Source of the DNA: Candidatus Acidiferrales bacterium
GTDB taxonomy: Bacteria; Acidobacteriota; Terriglobia; Acidiferrales; UBA7541
Length of the DNA: 47,391 bases
Reading direction: 5' to 3'
Assembly (NCBI GenBank): GCA_030037775.1
Contig: JASHQB010000265.1
Coordinates: forward strand, 1-47,391
Below, in pieces: positions 15,557 to 24,254 of the stretch. The notes below the pieces were generated by a model. The model saw only the letters and a program-made list of their open reading frames with translations, was not told where the DNA came from and searched no databases. A program made the position numbers and the translations under genes. The number at the start of each line of letters is the position of its first letter. Positions within the stretch are counted from its first letter, which is position 1.

Positions 15557-16561
15557 TCAAAGCCGCTTGGCGATCATCTTGACCAAATCCACACAGCGCG
15601 ATGAGTAGCCCCATTCGTTGTCGTACCAGGCCAGTACCTTGACGCAATTCGAGCCTAGCACCCGTGTGTAGCCCGAATCCACAATTGCCGAATGTGGATT
15701 GCCGCGAAAATCCACGGAGACCAACTCCTCTTCGGTGTATTCCAGCAGGCCTCGCAAGGATCCTTCGGCGGCGGCGCGAAATGCGGCGTTGACGGCGTCC
15801 ACGGTGGCCGGCTTTTCCGTGTTCACCGTCAAATCCACGATGCTCACATCGGGAGTGGGGACACGCAAGGCATAACCATCGAGCTTGCCTTTCAGCTCAG
15901 GAATGATCAAGTGGATAGACTTGGCGGCTCCCGTGGACGTGGGAATCATGGAAAGCGCTGCGGCGCGGGCACGGCGCAAATCCTTGTGCGGCAGGTCGAG
16001 CAGGCGCTGGTCGTTCGTGTAGGAGTGGATTGTGGTCATGAATCCGGTGGTGATTCCAAACGTCTCCAGGAGAACTTTGGCAACGGGCGCCAAACAATTG
16101 GTGGTGCAGGAGGCATTGGAAATGACGTAATGCTTGGCGGGATCGTATAGCTGCGAATTCACGCCCAACACGACGGTGAAATCGGGATCGGTGGCGGGCG
16201 CCGTTATCACCACCTTCTTGACGGAGCCGCGAATGTGTTTTCGCGCTTCTGGCCCCTTGTTAAAAACGCCAGCAGACTCGACAACAATTTCGGCGCCGGT
16301 GGAAGGCCAGTCTACTTTGTCGAGCTCTTTCACCCTGAAAACGCGGACGGCTCGGCCATCGACCTGAATGGAATCTTCCGTGGATGTAATCTTGTTGCTC
16401 AAATTTCCGAGGATGGAATCGTACTTGAGCAGATGCGCGAGCGTTTTCGCGTCAGTGATGTCGTTGACCGCTACGATGTCAACCGCGGGATCGCCCAAGG
16501 CGGCGCGAAATATGTTCCGCCCGATGCGGCCGAAGCCATTGATGGCGATCTTCACTGGCAT
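15557..16561 (-). CDS. gap: type I glyceraldehyde-3-phosphate dehydrogenase
   Basis: 334-aa NAD(P)-dependent enzyme oxidising glyceraldehyde 3-phosphate to 1,3-bisphosphoglycerate. The Rossmann start INGFGRIGRNIFRAAL, the catalytic Cys in NASCTTNCLAPVAKVL, the catalytic His in HSYTNDQRLLD and the C-terminal WYDNEWGYSSRCVDL are all present. It is first of the gap-pgk-tpiA-secG unit, with a good promoter about 65 bases upstream. Asp in the AVNDITDA region (about residue 34) suggests NAD preference, the usual state for glycolytic enzymes. Confidence 0.97.
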   Translation of the reverse strand: MPVKIAINGFGRIGRNIFRAALGDPAVDIVAVNDITDAKTLAHLLKYDSILGNLSNKITSTEDSIQVDGRAVRVFRVKELDKVDWPSTGAEIVVESAGVFNKGPEARKHIRGSVKKVVITAPATDPDFTVVLGVNSQLYDPAKHYVISNASCTTNCLAPVAKVLLETFGITTGFMTTIHSYTNDQRLLDLPHKDLRRARAAALSMIPTSTGAAKSIHLIIPELKGKLDGYALRVPTPDVSIVDLTVNTEKPATVDAVNAAFRAAAEGSLRGLLEYTEEELVSVDFRGNPHSAIVDSGYTRVLGSNCVKVLAWYDNEWGYSSRCVDLVKMIAKRL

Positions 16562-16623
16562 ACGCCCTCCGAACCTGAGCCGGGGATTAACGGCCGCGAA
16601 GCGACCGGGGCATGATGAACGCG

Positions 16624-16652
16624 ATGCTAGGGTGCAAGAGAAAAAAAGTCAA
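16624..16652 (-). promoter_or_regulatory. promoter of the gap-pgk-tpiA-secG operon
   Basis: Minus strand: TTGACT (16652-16647), 17-base spacer with a T run, TAGCAT (16629-16624). Spacing is ideal; the -35 matches 5 of 6 and the -10 matches 4 of 6. It lies between the stop of the upstream gene and the gap ATG. Confidence 0.6.
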
Positions 16653-16657
16653 CGCGG

Positions 16658-17533
16658 TTAGTCGTACGACTTAACGCGAATGACTTTGTCTCCGAGAAAG
16701 GTGACGAGAACAGTCTTCTCCGGCGGACGCCCATAAATCCAATCCTCGGTTTCATGGCCGCCGTCGTCATATTCCCGAACTTTTTGGTCGGGACGCCCCA
16801 AGGCCGCGAGCACCATATCATGATTCATGCCGACAATTGCGGTGCGATCCTTGATGGCCTCCCGAAATTCGGGCGGGAGCGTGTCGACCCAGTTGATCGC
16901 GGCCGAGTGTTCACCGCCGAAATCGAGAAATGGAGACAAGTCGTGTTTCAGGTCATCGGGGGTCAAGATGGGCACTCGCTTGCCGAACGCGAGCACCAAT
17001 TCGGCTCCGACTCGAGTTGATGGCGGCGGTGCGCCGACAGGGGTCACGGTCGAAACAGGCACTCCGGTCACGCCGATCTGGAGGTGCTGCGCCAAATTCA
17101 AGTGCTTCTTGGTTCCCCCGTTAATGCTGACGATGATTTCTTTTTCGCGAAATTCGATATTGGTGATCTGTACCTGGTCACCGGGGTTTGCGGCCGAGCC
17201 GCGCATTAGGGCCATGTGAAGCTGTTTGGGATCGATGGGCCGCCCCACAGTGTAACGAAACCCATTTTTGTCCAAGGGGAGAGGCTGAACGACATGCGCG
17301 TATTCCTCGTCAACATAGCGAATAATCGCCAATTCTGATTCGGTTCGAGCCTTGTCTTTGGATTTCGCGCTGGAACTTTGGCCCACGGTCAGAAAAAGAT
17401 CCGGCGGCGAAGAGGTGGCCAGAATGGTCGCGTCCAACGGAGTTAGCGGTTCCGACCGAAGCGGATAAACGCGCGGAAAGTCCAGGCATGCCATGAGCAT
17501 CAACGCGGCGACGAGAGTGGTTAAGCGGAACAT
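16658..17533 (-). CDS. secreted hypothetical protein with BamE/SmpA-like C-terminal repeat
   Basis: 291-aa exported protein of unknown role. The N-terminus MFRLTTLVAALMLMACLDF is a signal peptide with a possible lipobox (LMAC). The body contains a basic beta-rich region (QVQITNIEFREKEIIVSING, then TKKHLNLAQHLQIGV). The C-terminus, TAIVGMNHDMVLAALGRPDQK followed by a charged stretch and EDWIYG, matches the pattern of BamE/SmpA-OmlA-like small domains (G-M-x-x-x-x-V-x-x-x-L-G-x-P). This suggests an envelope protein, possibly outer-membrane associated. It is transcribed separately from gap, with its own promoter upstream and the tdk hairpin before that. Confidence 0.75.
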   Translation of the reverse strand: MFRLTTLVAALMLMACLDFPRVYPLRSEPLTPLDATILATSSPPDLFLTVGQSSSAKSKDKARTESELAIIRYVDEEYAHVVQPLPLDKNGFRYTVGRPIDPKQLHMALMRGSAANPGDQVQITNIEFREKEIIVSINGGTKKHLNLAQHLQIGVTGVPVSTVTPVGAPPPSTRVGAELVLAFGKRVPILTPDDLKHDLSPFLDFGGEHSAAINWVDTLPPEFREAIKDRTAIVGMNHDMVLAALGRPDQKVREYDDGGHETEDWIYGRPPEKTVLVTFLGDKVIRVKSYD

Positions 17534-17598
17534 GTGAGCTTCACGATAGAGTTTCCTGCGAGTGGCATCGCAGAACGGTTCTCCCAGACCTTGCTTAA

Positions 17599-17627
17599 AT
17601 CATAGCATTTTGACGGACGCTGTTGAA
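17599..17627 (-). promoter_or_regulatory. candidate promoter of the BamE-like protein gene
   Basis: Minus strand: TTCAAC (17627-17622), 17-base spacer, TATGAT (17604-17599). The -10 is good and the -35 is poor. It lies just after the tdk hairpin, a sensible place for a new transcript. Confidence 0.4.
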
Positions 17628-17636
17628 GAACTCAAC

Positions 17637-17656
17637 CGAGCCTGAAGAAAGGCTCG
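17637..17656 (-). terminator. hairpin downstream of tdk
   Basis: CGAGCCT (17637-17643) and AGGCTCG (17650-17656) form a 7-bp stem with a 6-base loop, 29 bases beyond the tdk stop. On the minus strand it is followed by GTTGAGTTCTTC, only moderately T-rich, so it is a probable but not strong intrinsic terminator. Confidence 0.5.
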
Positions 17657-17685
17657 CCCGGTGTAAGCGAAGGGGCGTTCGGCTT

Positions 17686-18306
17686 TTAGCCCGACGCCGC
17701 TTTCGAGTTTGCCTGCAGCTTTTTCTCCTCCTCGATTTTTTCCGCGGCTAGCTGGGATTCAAAACACCGGCGGCAACGGGCTTCATACATTCCACCCGCC
17801 CCGACGACAATCAACTCCTCGGACGCGACGAGGCGCTGAGTATGAACCGCAGGATTGCCGCAGCGGGCGCATATCGCCAGCAGCTTGGTGATCTCTTCCG
17901 AAACAACGAGCAGGCGCGGCATTGGTTCAAAGGGCCGGCCCATGAAGTCCGTGTCGAGGCCCGCTACGATGACGCGCTTGCCCAAGTCGGCCAGGCGCGT
18001 GCAGCTGTCGAGGAGGCTTTCTCCGAGGAATTGTGCTTCGTCAACGCCGACGACTTCGGTGCGCGCCTGCACTTTTTCGAGAATCTCAGCGCCGTCGGCG
18101 ACCAGTTCGGAAGCGATTTCCAGACCGGAGTGCGAGACGATGCCATTCGAAGAGTAACGCCGGTCAATGGCCGGCTTGAAGATCTGCACGCGCTGCCGGG
18201 CGATCTCGGCGCGACGCAACCGGCGGATCAATTCCTCGCTCTTGCCAGAAAACATGGGACCAACGATCACTTCGATCCAACCCATGTTGCCTTTGACGAT
18301 GTCCAT
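17686..18306 (-). CDS. tdk: thymidine kinase
   Basis: 206-aa type II thymidine kinase of the salvage pathway, phosphorylating thymidine with ATP. The P-loop is [17 protein letters not shown], the Walker-B/DEAQ segment is [16 protein letters not shown], and the lasso region has the structural zinc Cys pairs CARCGNPAV and CRRCF. A lysine- and glutamate-rich tail ([12 protein letters not shown]) extends the C-terminus. ATG 18306 gives [19 protein letters not shown]; the internal ATG before GWIEV is an alternative. It lies with two other nucleotide-metabolism genes upstream on the same strand, separated by 97 bases. Confidence 0.95.
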   Translation of the reverse strand: MDIVKGNMGWIEVIVGPMFSGKSEELIRRLRRAEIARQRVQIFKPAIDRRYSSNGIVSHSGLEIASELVADGAEILEKVQARTEVVGVDEAQFLGESLLDSCTRLADLGKRVIVAGLDTDFMGRPFEPMPRLLVVSEEITKLLAICARCGNPAVHTQRLVASEELIVVGAGGMYEARCRRCFESQLAAEKIEEEKKLQANSKAASG

Positions 18307-18403
18307 GCTGGCCCTCTTTGCCGCTTGCCTATCTCACTAAGTTAACACAGCTATCAAAAAGCGTCTTGCTGCGACGACGATGGGCCCCTGTGAATATGAA
18401 GCG

Positions 18404-19006
18404 CTAGACACGCAATGGGTTGGAGGTTTCGCGATAGAGCGCAGCATTAAAAAACGGGGCAAAGGCGTTGATCACGGCGACGCGGAAGGCGTCCTGGCGC
18501 GTGATTAAGTTTCGCGTCAGCACTCCCCAAGCGCCTTGGGCGTCACGAATGCCGTGGCCGCCGGCGAACGTGTCGATGGCGATGCCAAGTTCCGTCCCTT
18601 CATCCACCACCTTCCTCGCTAGCGCATCGGGGAGCAGAACACTGCCCGACTGGCCGTATGCGCCGTATCCGCCTCCATCCGTCACATAGGCCCAATTTTC
18701 GAGAAATACGAGCCGTTGCTCGTCAATGGAAACAATTTCGAGGCCGCCTTCGAGCCCCACAAAGAAACGCCACGGAAAATTCTCGTCTCGCGCGCGGGTT
18801 GCGAGCGCCTGCGCCCGATGCTTGGCACCAGACATGATCTCCGCTCGCGACAGCGGAGTATGCGCGACGCCGCTGGAGGCTTCCTGCCCCACCACTTCGA
18901 AAGGAGCATTGGGATCAAGCGTCGGGCCTAAAATGGTGAGTGCCTCCCAGACAGCATTCAATTTGGGGCGCCGGGTGCTGCCCACGGCGACGATTGTCTT
19001 CGGCAT
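18404..19006 (-). CDS. DUF84 family inosine/xanthosine triphosphatase (YjjX-like)
   Basis: 200-aa house-cleaning NTPase of the YjjX/DUF84 family, expected to hydrolyse non-canonical ITP and XTP to limit their incorporation into nucleic acids. Family motifs are VAVGSTRRPKLNAV at the N-terminus, SSGVAHTPLSRAEIMSGAKHRA, FFVGLEGGLE (metal-binding region), and FAGGHGIRDAQGAWGVLTRN. Length is a little above the family norm of about 175. It sits 21 bases downstream of the nucleoside deoxyribosyltransferase-like gene and 97 bases upstream of tdk, forming a nucleotide-pool group. Confidence 0.88.
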   Translation of the reverse strand: MPKTIVAVGSTRRPKLNAVWEALTILGPTLDPNAPFEVVGQEASSGVAHTPLSRAEIMSGAKHRAQALATRARDENFPWRFFVGLEGGLEIVSIDEQRLVFLENWAYVTDGGGYGAYGQSGSVLLPDALARKVVDEGTELGIAIDTFAGGHGIRDAQGAWGVLTRNLITRQDAFRVAVINAFAPFFNAALYRETSNPLRV

Positions 19007-19027
19007 GGCCTGGTCGACGATGGATGG

Positions 19028-19537
19028 TCACCTGAGGCGAAGATGATTCTCTTTCCAAAGCTGGGTCTGTTTTTCACGCCCGAAACGGCTGCTTAAGAAA
19101 CTCTTCAGTTCGTCGACGGAGGAAAAGACCTGATCGGCGCAAGCGAGCATCCACCCACTGACTTGCGCGATCGAAAGCTCCGTGACCATATACACAGGGA
19201 TGCCTTTGCGATAGGCCAGCGTCAATTCCGCCGAGGTTCCGCCGCTTTGCACATTCGCATCGCTCCAAAAGCACACCACGTAATCCGCCTTGTTCTCGAT
19301 CAAGTCCAGATCGAATTGTATGATTTTTCGGACGACGCGGCGAAAGCGCTCGGTATCGGTGGTTTTCCATTCCCGAAAATGCGCGACTTCTTCGTCGGTC
19401 AGGTTCTTCTTTTCGTCCTCCGCCGGATCGTAGACACGGTGCCCCAACTGATCGCGCAAGAATGGGGTGAGTTTCTGGCGCCACATCTTGCCGCCACCGT
19501 TCGCGAATTCGATGGGTCCGCAGAGATAAGCCAGCAT
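19028..19537 (-). CDS. nucleoside 2-deoxyribosyltransferase-like protein
   Basis: 169-aa Rossmann-like protein of the nucleoside 2-deoxyribosyltransferase superfamily. It starts with MLAYLCGPIEFANGG (GPI motif), has FDLDLIENKADYVVCFWSDA and ends its core with GGTSAELTLAYRKGIPVYMVT, where the Glu aligns with the catalytic nucleophile. The substrate cannot be named; members act on nucleosides, nucleotides or base-modified compounds. The frame is open further upstream to 19660, but that would run through the tRNA-Gly gene, so ATG 19537 is the sensible start although no clear ribosome site precedes it. Adjacent to the DUF84 NTPase and tdk. Confidence 0.82.
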   Translation of the reverse strand: MLAYLCGPIEFANGGGKMWRQKLTPFLRDQLGHRVYDPAEDEKKNLTDEEVAHFREWKTTDTERFRRVVRKIIQFDLDLIENKADYVVCFWSDANVQSGGTSAELTLAYRKGIPVYMVTELSIAQVSGWMLACADQVFSSVDELKSFLSSRFGREKQTQLWKENHLRLR

Positions 19538-19616
19538 GGAGGTCTGAGCAGGTGAGACTCTAGCATGGCGGACAGAGCACCGCAAAGGCTGAGCAAGGAG
19601 AAACCCGAGGGGTAAA

Positions 19617-19690
19617 TGGAGCGGCCGAGGGGACTCGAACCCCCGCCTACAGCTTGGCAAGCTGTCGTACTACCCCTATACTACGGCCGC
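19617..19690 (-). tRNA. tRNA-Gly, anticodon GCC
   Basis: Minus-strand cloverleaf: acceptor GCGGCCG pairs with CGGCCGC, discriminator U as expected for glycine, and CCA is encoded. The anticodon stem ACAGC/GCTGT encloses TTGCCAA with GCC at 34-36. The T arm reads GGGGGTTCGAGTCCCC. Confidence 0.96.
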
Positions 19691-19823
19691 GAAACGCCAT
19701 TCTACTTACTCCACAATAGAAAGCTAACACGCGAATCGCGGCGGGACAAGAGGCACGGACGCACGCGTTCGCCGGGCACCGATCTACGCGAGCGCGAGGC
19801 CTCGCACCCCGTGTGGATGGCGG

Positions 19824-20039
19824 CTAATTCACCTCGATGATTCGAGTGGCCTTCACGACAGGAGACTTCTTCTGTCTGTCCGCGAAGCTGGTTGCGCGCT
19901 CCCGATCAATATAAACGCGCGCGAACTTTTCGCCGTCATGGTAATAGACGGTAACCTGCCAATGACGGTGCTTTCGACGCCGGTCGCTCCGGAATCGTGA
20001 GGTACTCTTTCGGGACTTTGTCTTGGACTTTTTCTTCAC
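19824..20039 (-). CDS. small basic hypothetical protein
   Basis: 71-aa very basic protein that I do not recognise. The first 25 residues are almost all Lys, Arg and Ser (KKKSKTKSRKSTSRFRSDRR), followed by a beta-like segment WQVTVYYHDGEKFARVYIDR and a tail ending ATRIIEVN. The start is GTG 20039 with AAGGA 6 bases upstream. The basic N-terminus could bind nucleic acid, but no domain is identifiable. It is transcribed on its own between tRNA-Gly and the divergent small gene at 20273. Confidence 0.6.
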   Translation of the reverse strand: MKKKSKTKSRKSTSRFRSDRRRKHRHWQVTVYYHDGEKFARVYIDRERATSFADRQKKSPVVKATRIIEVN

Positions 20040-20272
20040 TGAGCTTCCTTGTGTCGCGGGAGTATCGCAACTTCGGGGCTGCTACGCAAGTCACAAATTG
20101 ATCACCACCCGGTTCACACCCCTCGTTGAGCCCATTCCACCGGAGGGCACTCTTCTGCCAGTTCAACGAGACCTTTTCGAGGCAGTTACGTCTAATAATT
20201 CTGACAAGCCAACTGGAACTTTTAGGGGCCTTCCAGCGTATTAGAAAGTGAGAAGTAAAACGGAGACCAGCC

Positions 20273-20536
20273 ATGGTAATGAAGCTAGATCACGAAGTCT
20301 ACATCGAGGATCCGAGACACCACTCGTTTGAGCGCGTCGAGACCCTGCGCCGGTTGCTGGCCGGCGGAGCACGCGTAGAGGCCGACCCGAAGCGGTCCGA
20401 TTTCTTTGAAGTGGAAAGCGGCTCGGACGTCTACTACATCCACATTTCACCGATTACTGGAAAAATCCTTCTGCTCGCAGCGTGGCAGAAGGATTCTGTT
20501 CCGGGCGATGAGCTACACGCCACTCAGGCCGCGTAA
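20273..20536 (+). CDS. small hypothetical protein
   Basis: 87-aa soluble acidic protein without signal peptide or recognised domain. It has a beta-hairpin-like segment SGSDVYYIHISPITGKILLLAAW and an N-terminal helix with VETLRRLLAGGARVEA. ATG 20273 has GGAG with 8-base spacing; a second ATG two codons on is possible. It is convergent with the DUF4340 gene (27-base gap) and divergent from the small basic gene. The 233-base region before it holds no clear promoter or other gene. Confidence 0.62.
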   Translation: MVMKLDHEVYIEDPRHHSFERVETLRRLLAGGARVEADPKRSDFFEVESGSDVYYIHISPITGKILLLAAWQKDSVPGDELHATQAA

Positions 20537-20563
20537 GCGGTATCGACGGTCAACCCTTTCAAT

Positions 20564-21883
20564 TTAGATAAGCAAATCGGACACCTTGAAGCCGAGGTCT
20601 GTGAGGATCTGTGTTGCCGCTTCATAGACCTCGGGGCCAGCGCTCGTGCGAATGTATACCGAGTTGCCGGAGGCGGCGGAGATTTGAACCGTGGTGGTCT
20701 TGTTCGACTTGTCCGTCAGCGTAACCTGGATGGCCGGCTTTTTCAGATGGGCGAGGATGGCGGCCGAAGGCGCGTCGTAGATCTGCGTGGCGCGAATGTT
20801 CTGGAGCGGATCCAGTATTTTCCAACTCTGGACCTGCTTTCCCTTGTCGGCGAAGGGTTCTACGACCGACCACTGATCATCCTTTCCTTGCGAGCATTCG
20901 ACGGTACCGTTGGCATTCTGAAGGGTGACGGTGGCAACCGCGGAGGGGTCAAACTGAAGGATACTCTTATCGCGCAAGTCGAAGAACTTTTTGTCGAACG
21001 CCTGATAAGCTGGCGCATCCAGGCGAAAAATCATCGGCCGGGCTGGGTCACGACCGTAGTAGTTCGTGTCTTTCTTGCTCAAGAGCAAGTGGAGCTGTTT
21101 GCCGTCCTGTGTGGTGAGGTCGAGCGCCACCGCAGGATGCTGCAATCCATACTTGGCGAGATCCACGGGCGTTTCGCTGACCACATCTGTGAACTTGTTG
21201 TTCGAAAGTGAGCTGACCAGGGAGTCGACGGCGCCGGAATCGGCAAGGGTCTTGCGTGGACTAGTTATTTCCCATCCTGCCGGCCCTTTGGTCAGGGTTA
21301 GATCGCCGCTCGCGTCTTTAAGAGTCAGCGCGGCGACTTGAGAGCCGTTCAGGTCAATCAGCGAGCGGTCGCGCAACTGTGACACCGGCTTTTCTGAGTC
21401 ATCCAAAAGCGAAGTGGGCAACATATCGATTTCTTTCGAGCCGTCAATGAGCGCATAGACAGCGGTGTTCGAAAAATCGGCGTCTCCGAACTGAATGTTG
21501 TGCGAGGAGCCGTTGGTCTCTTGAAACTCGAGCTTGACCTTGGGGTCGGCCAGGCCGTACTTGGAGAGATTGTCCGTCGGCGCAAAGGAGCGCTGGATTT
21601 TTAAGCTCGTCAAATCGCTTACGAGGCCGCTGATGGCGGATTGGTCTGCGAGCGTCTCGACCGGCTGCGTCAGATCCCACTGAGAGCCCTTTTTGGAGAG
21701 CGATACGATCCCGCCGGCTTGGTGAATGGTCAGGTTGGAAATTTCCGCGGGCTTTACGGAAAACGCGGCTTTCGAAGGCTCCTCAGTTGAAGCCGGCTTT
21801 GGATTGTGTTTGCTATCGTAGAAATAAACGAAGGCGCCCAGCGCGATGGCAACAGCCAATACAATCAATGTGCTCTTCTTCAT
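20564..21883 (-). CDS. DUF4340 domain protein of the GldG-type ABC operon
   Basis: 439-aa membrane-anchored extracytoplasmic protein. An N-terminal transmembrane helix (about residues 5-23, IVLAVAIALGAFVYFY) is followed by repeated DUF4340 units: ISNLTIHQAGGIVSLSKKG and WDLTQPVETLADQSAISGLV, then a second copy VAALTLKDASGDLTLTKG, WEITSPRKTLADSGAVDSLV and a third, weaker copy (VATVTLQNANGTVECSQG). Each has the KYGL-x-x-P turn (KYGLADPK, KYGLQHPA). The biochemical role is unknown. It is the last gene of a four-gene operon, 7 bases after the GldG-like gene. Confidence 0.88.
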   Translation of the reverse strand: MKKSTLIVLAVAIALGAFVYFYDSKHNPKPASTEEPSKAAFSVKPAEISNLTIHQAGGIVSLSKKGSQWDLTQPVETLADQSAISGLVSDLTSLKIQRSFAPTDNLSKYGLADPKVKLEFQETNGSSHNIQFGDADFSNTAVYALIDGSKEIDMLPTSLLDDSEKPVSQLRDRSLIDLNGSQVAALTLKDASGDLTLTKGPAGWEITSPRKTLADSGAVDSLVSSLSNNKFTDVVSETPVDLAKYGLQHPAVALDLTTQDGKQLHLLLSKKDTNYYGRDPARPMIFRLDAPAYQAFDKKFFDLRDKSILQFDPSAVATVTLQNANGTVECSQGKDDQWSVVEPFADKGKQVQSWKILDPLQNIRATQIYDAPSAAILAHLKKPAIQVTLTDKSNKTTTVQISAASGNSVYIRTSAGPEVYEAATQILTDLGFKVSDLLI

Positions 21884-21890
21884 GGCCCGA

Positions 21891-23426
21891 CTAGCGACGC
21901 TTCAGCCAGACGATAATTCCGGCAATAATCACCAACAGCGGCACGAACACGGTGCTGGCCCACTGCAGACCTCGCTGCTGCGCTTCGGTCAAGGTCACGC
22001 GGCGATTGGACACCTGCTTTGGCCGGATCGAAATCAAGTTCGACTCTTCGGTAAGCCAATTGACGCCGTTGAAGAACAAGTCTCCATTGCGCTGCTGACC
22101 TTCCCACTGGTTCGATGCGAATTCGGAATTGCCGATCACCACGAGCCGCGAATCGGCTTTGCCAGACTTATTTTCCGCAGCAACGCCGAGCGAAAGCGGT
22201 CCGCGCTGATCCTTCTTCGGATCGTATTTCACGGTGCCGTTTCCCAAGCTGGCCACGGTGAAGCTGGCGGCGGAAGTCTTGAGCAGTTCGGTGGCCTGAG
22301 GTTCTGTTTTCGAAGTATTCGCAACCGCAACGGTGCGTGCCAAGGGGAAGAAAGTCATCGAGCCCTTAAAGTTGCTCACAATGGGATTATCGCCATAGTC
22401 GATCACCAGCGGAATCGCCGGGCCTGCCCCCAGCAAGCGCCCCACTCCGCTGACATCAATCACGTAATCGTCGCCGACTTTGATGTTCCACGGATCCATG
22501 ACCGCGCTCAGTTGCAGATCGGTTCCCGGATCGAGAAGGAACATGGCCTTCCCGCCGCTATCCAAGTACTTTTCGACCATCTGAGTTTCTTGAGGGAAGA
22601 ACGCCTTGGCCGGACCCGGATCAACCAACACACTGCAATCCGATGGGACACTCCCAGCCTGGACCAAATTCACCGACTTGACTTGATAATTCTCCTTCTG
22701 AAGTTCCGCAGCAACGGCGCTAAAGCCTTTTCCGTCTTGGGCGCTAATGGATTCCTCGCCATGGCCTTCGATGAAGCACACAGTCTTCACCGTGCTGGAA
22801 GTCGCCTTCAAGATCGCGGAGGTAATGTCCTGCTCGGTGGTATCTTCCAAATGTTCCACAGCGGTCCCGTTGGCCACCACCACTTGGCCCATGCGGGTGA
22901 TGTCATATTGCTTGGCGAGATCGGGACGCTCCTGCGGATCGACCACGGTGAAATGGATGTGGTGGTTCTCGTTTTCGTACTCCGCCATCTTGTCCTTCAT
23001 CGCCTGTATTTCTTCCTGCTCGGGGCCGGCGGCCTTCGCAAACATGTATACCTGCACGTCGGCGCGGATTGGTTCGATGATCTTCTGGGTCTGATCAGAA
23101 AGGGTGTACAGCTTTTCGCTGGTCAAATCGAAAGTCTTGTGATGGCGATAGCCCAGATAATTCAGGAAACCAAGTATGGCGAGCACGGCGATGACCAGAA
23201 CAGTCGTGTTTGTCCCCAGTTTTGAGGAGCGTTTTGAGAAGAATCCGACGATGCTGCCGAAGCCGAGAACGATCCAGGCGAGAAACAGCACGCCGCCCGC
23301 GATGAGCACAACCTTTGTCGGGATCTGAAGCTCGCCGGTGACCTGGTAACGAACGTAACCCACAATGAGAAGCGCCAAACCAATGGCGCCCGCCAGCGGC
23401 ACGATTTCCTTGCGTTCGAATTTCAT
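21891..23426 (-). CDS. GldG family ABC transport auxiliary protein
   Basis: 511-aa membrane protein of the uncharacterised ABC auxiliary family related to GldG. Two N-terminal transmembrane helices and a third near residue 75 precede a periplasmic region that opens with FDLTSEKLYTLSDQTQKII, the family hallmark, followed by VCFIEGHGEESI and a GATase-like segment (FFPQETQMVEKYLDSGGKAM). A C-terminal helix (FVPLLVIIAGIIVWLKRR) anchors the end. In gliding Bacteroidetes GldG works with GldA and GldF; elsewhere the function is unknown. It lies between the permease gene (34-base gap) and DUF4340 (7-base gap). Confidence 0.88.
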   Translation of the reverse strand: MKFERKEIVPLAGAIGLALLIVGYVRYQVTGELQIPTKVVLIAGGVLFLAWIVLGFGSIVGFFSKRSSKLGTNTTVLVIAVLAILGFLNYLGYRHHKTFDLTSEKLYTLSDQTQKIIEPIRADVQVYMFAKAAGPEQEEIQAMKDKMAEYENENHHIHFTVVDPQERPDLAKQYDITRMGQVVVANGTAVEHLEDTTEQDITSAILKATSSTVKTVCFIEGHGEESISAQDGKGFSAVAAELQKENYQVKSVNLVQAGSVPSDCSVLVDPGPAKAFFPQETQMVEKYLDSGGKAMFLLDPGTDLQLSAVMDPWNIKVGDDYVIDVSGVGRLLGAGPAIPLVIDYGDNPIVSNFKGSMTFFPLARTVAVANTSKTEPQATELLKTSAASFTVASLGNGTVKYDPKKDQRGPLSLGVAAENKSGKADSRLVVIGNSEFASNQWEGQQRNGDLFFNGVNWLTEESNLISIRPKQVSNRRVTLTEAQQRGLQWASTVFVPLLVIIAGIIVWLKRR

Positions 23427-23460
23427 CTGGCCTGAAGATTCTCCTCATTCATCGATCGTT

Positions 23461-24252
23461 TCATGCGCGCCTCCAGCGCATCGATTCCACCGAGCGCATC
23501 GTCAGGAAAATTCCGAAGAATATCCACGACCCGAAGAACACCAACCCGGTCGTGTCGATAATGCCCCGGACGAAGGGATCGTAGTGCTGCAGAACCGCTG
23601 CATATTGCAGGGACTGAGCGAGCGCGTTGTTTCCTCCTTCGGTAAAAATGTCGAGCAGCCACAAGAGCAGCGAAAGGCCAAAAATCAAGACTCCGGAAAT
23701 GATTTGGTTTTCGGTGAGCGAAGAAAGAAAAGACCCTAACGCCAAGAGCATCCCACCCAACAGCAGAATGCCAAGGTATCCTCCGGCAATCATCCGCCAG
23801 GGCGGCACTGGATCGCTGTGCCCGAACATGTAAAACACATAGAAAACAGTCGGCAGCAGCATGATGGCAAACAAGCTGAGGGACGCCAGGAACTTCCCCA
23901 GCACGATATCGGCGTCCGTGATCGGCGAGGTCATCAGCAGCTCCATGGTGCCGCGCCGGCGCTCCTCGGAAAAAACGCCCATCGCCAGAAACGGCGTCAG
24001 GAACAACACGATTGTCCCAAGGATGCTGAGGAATCCCCGCAAAACCATGCTCGGGACGTCGACGCTGAAGCCGGCGCCGCCCATCTGCATGTTTTCCATT
24101 CCCGCGTCGAAGGCATACTGGATGACCTGACGCAGGATGTAATTGAAAAACACGCCGCTCAATATCAGGAAGATGCAGAGGACGATGTAGGCGACGGGCG
24201 AAACAAAATAATGGCTCATCTCCTTGCGATAAATGGCATAAAGGCCGCGCAT
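23461..24252 (-). CDS. ABC-2 type permease subunit (GldF-like)
   Basis: 263-aa inner-membrane permease with six predicted transmembrane helices. It begins MRGLYAIYRKEMSHYFVSPVAYIVLCIFLILS, typical of ABC-2 permeases that work with GldA-like ATPases, and has the conserved cytoplasmic stretch FSEERRRGTMELLMTSPITD before helix 3. It starts 2 bases after the ATPase stop, so the two are co-translated. The substrate is unknown; the family exports polymers, lipids or proteins, or acts in membrane-associated machines. Confidence 0.9.
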   Translation of the reverse strand: MRGLYAIYRKEMSHYFVSPVAYIVLCIFLILSGVFFNYILRQVIQYAFDAGMENMQMGGAGFSVDVPSMVLRGFLSILGTIVLFLTPFLAMGVFSEERRRGTMELLMTSPITDADIVLGKFLASLSLFAIMLLPTVFYVFYMFGHSDPVPPWRMIAGGYLGILLLGGMLLALGSFLSSLTENQIISGVLIFGLSLLLWLLDIFTEGGNNALAQSLQYAAVLQHYDPFVRGIIDTTGLVFFGSWIFFGIFLTMRSVESMRWRRA

Positions 24253-24254
24253 AA

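Noticed and set aside
19538-19660. Upstream extension of the deoxyribosyltransferase-like gene
   Set aside because: The extra 41 codons would overlap tRNA-Gly(GCC), and the family start GPI motif follows the ATG at 19537.
21846-23225. 459-aa plus-strand reading frame
   Set aside because: Antisense to the GldG-like gene and the start of the DUF4340 gene, both well supported.
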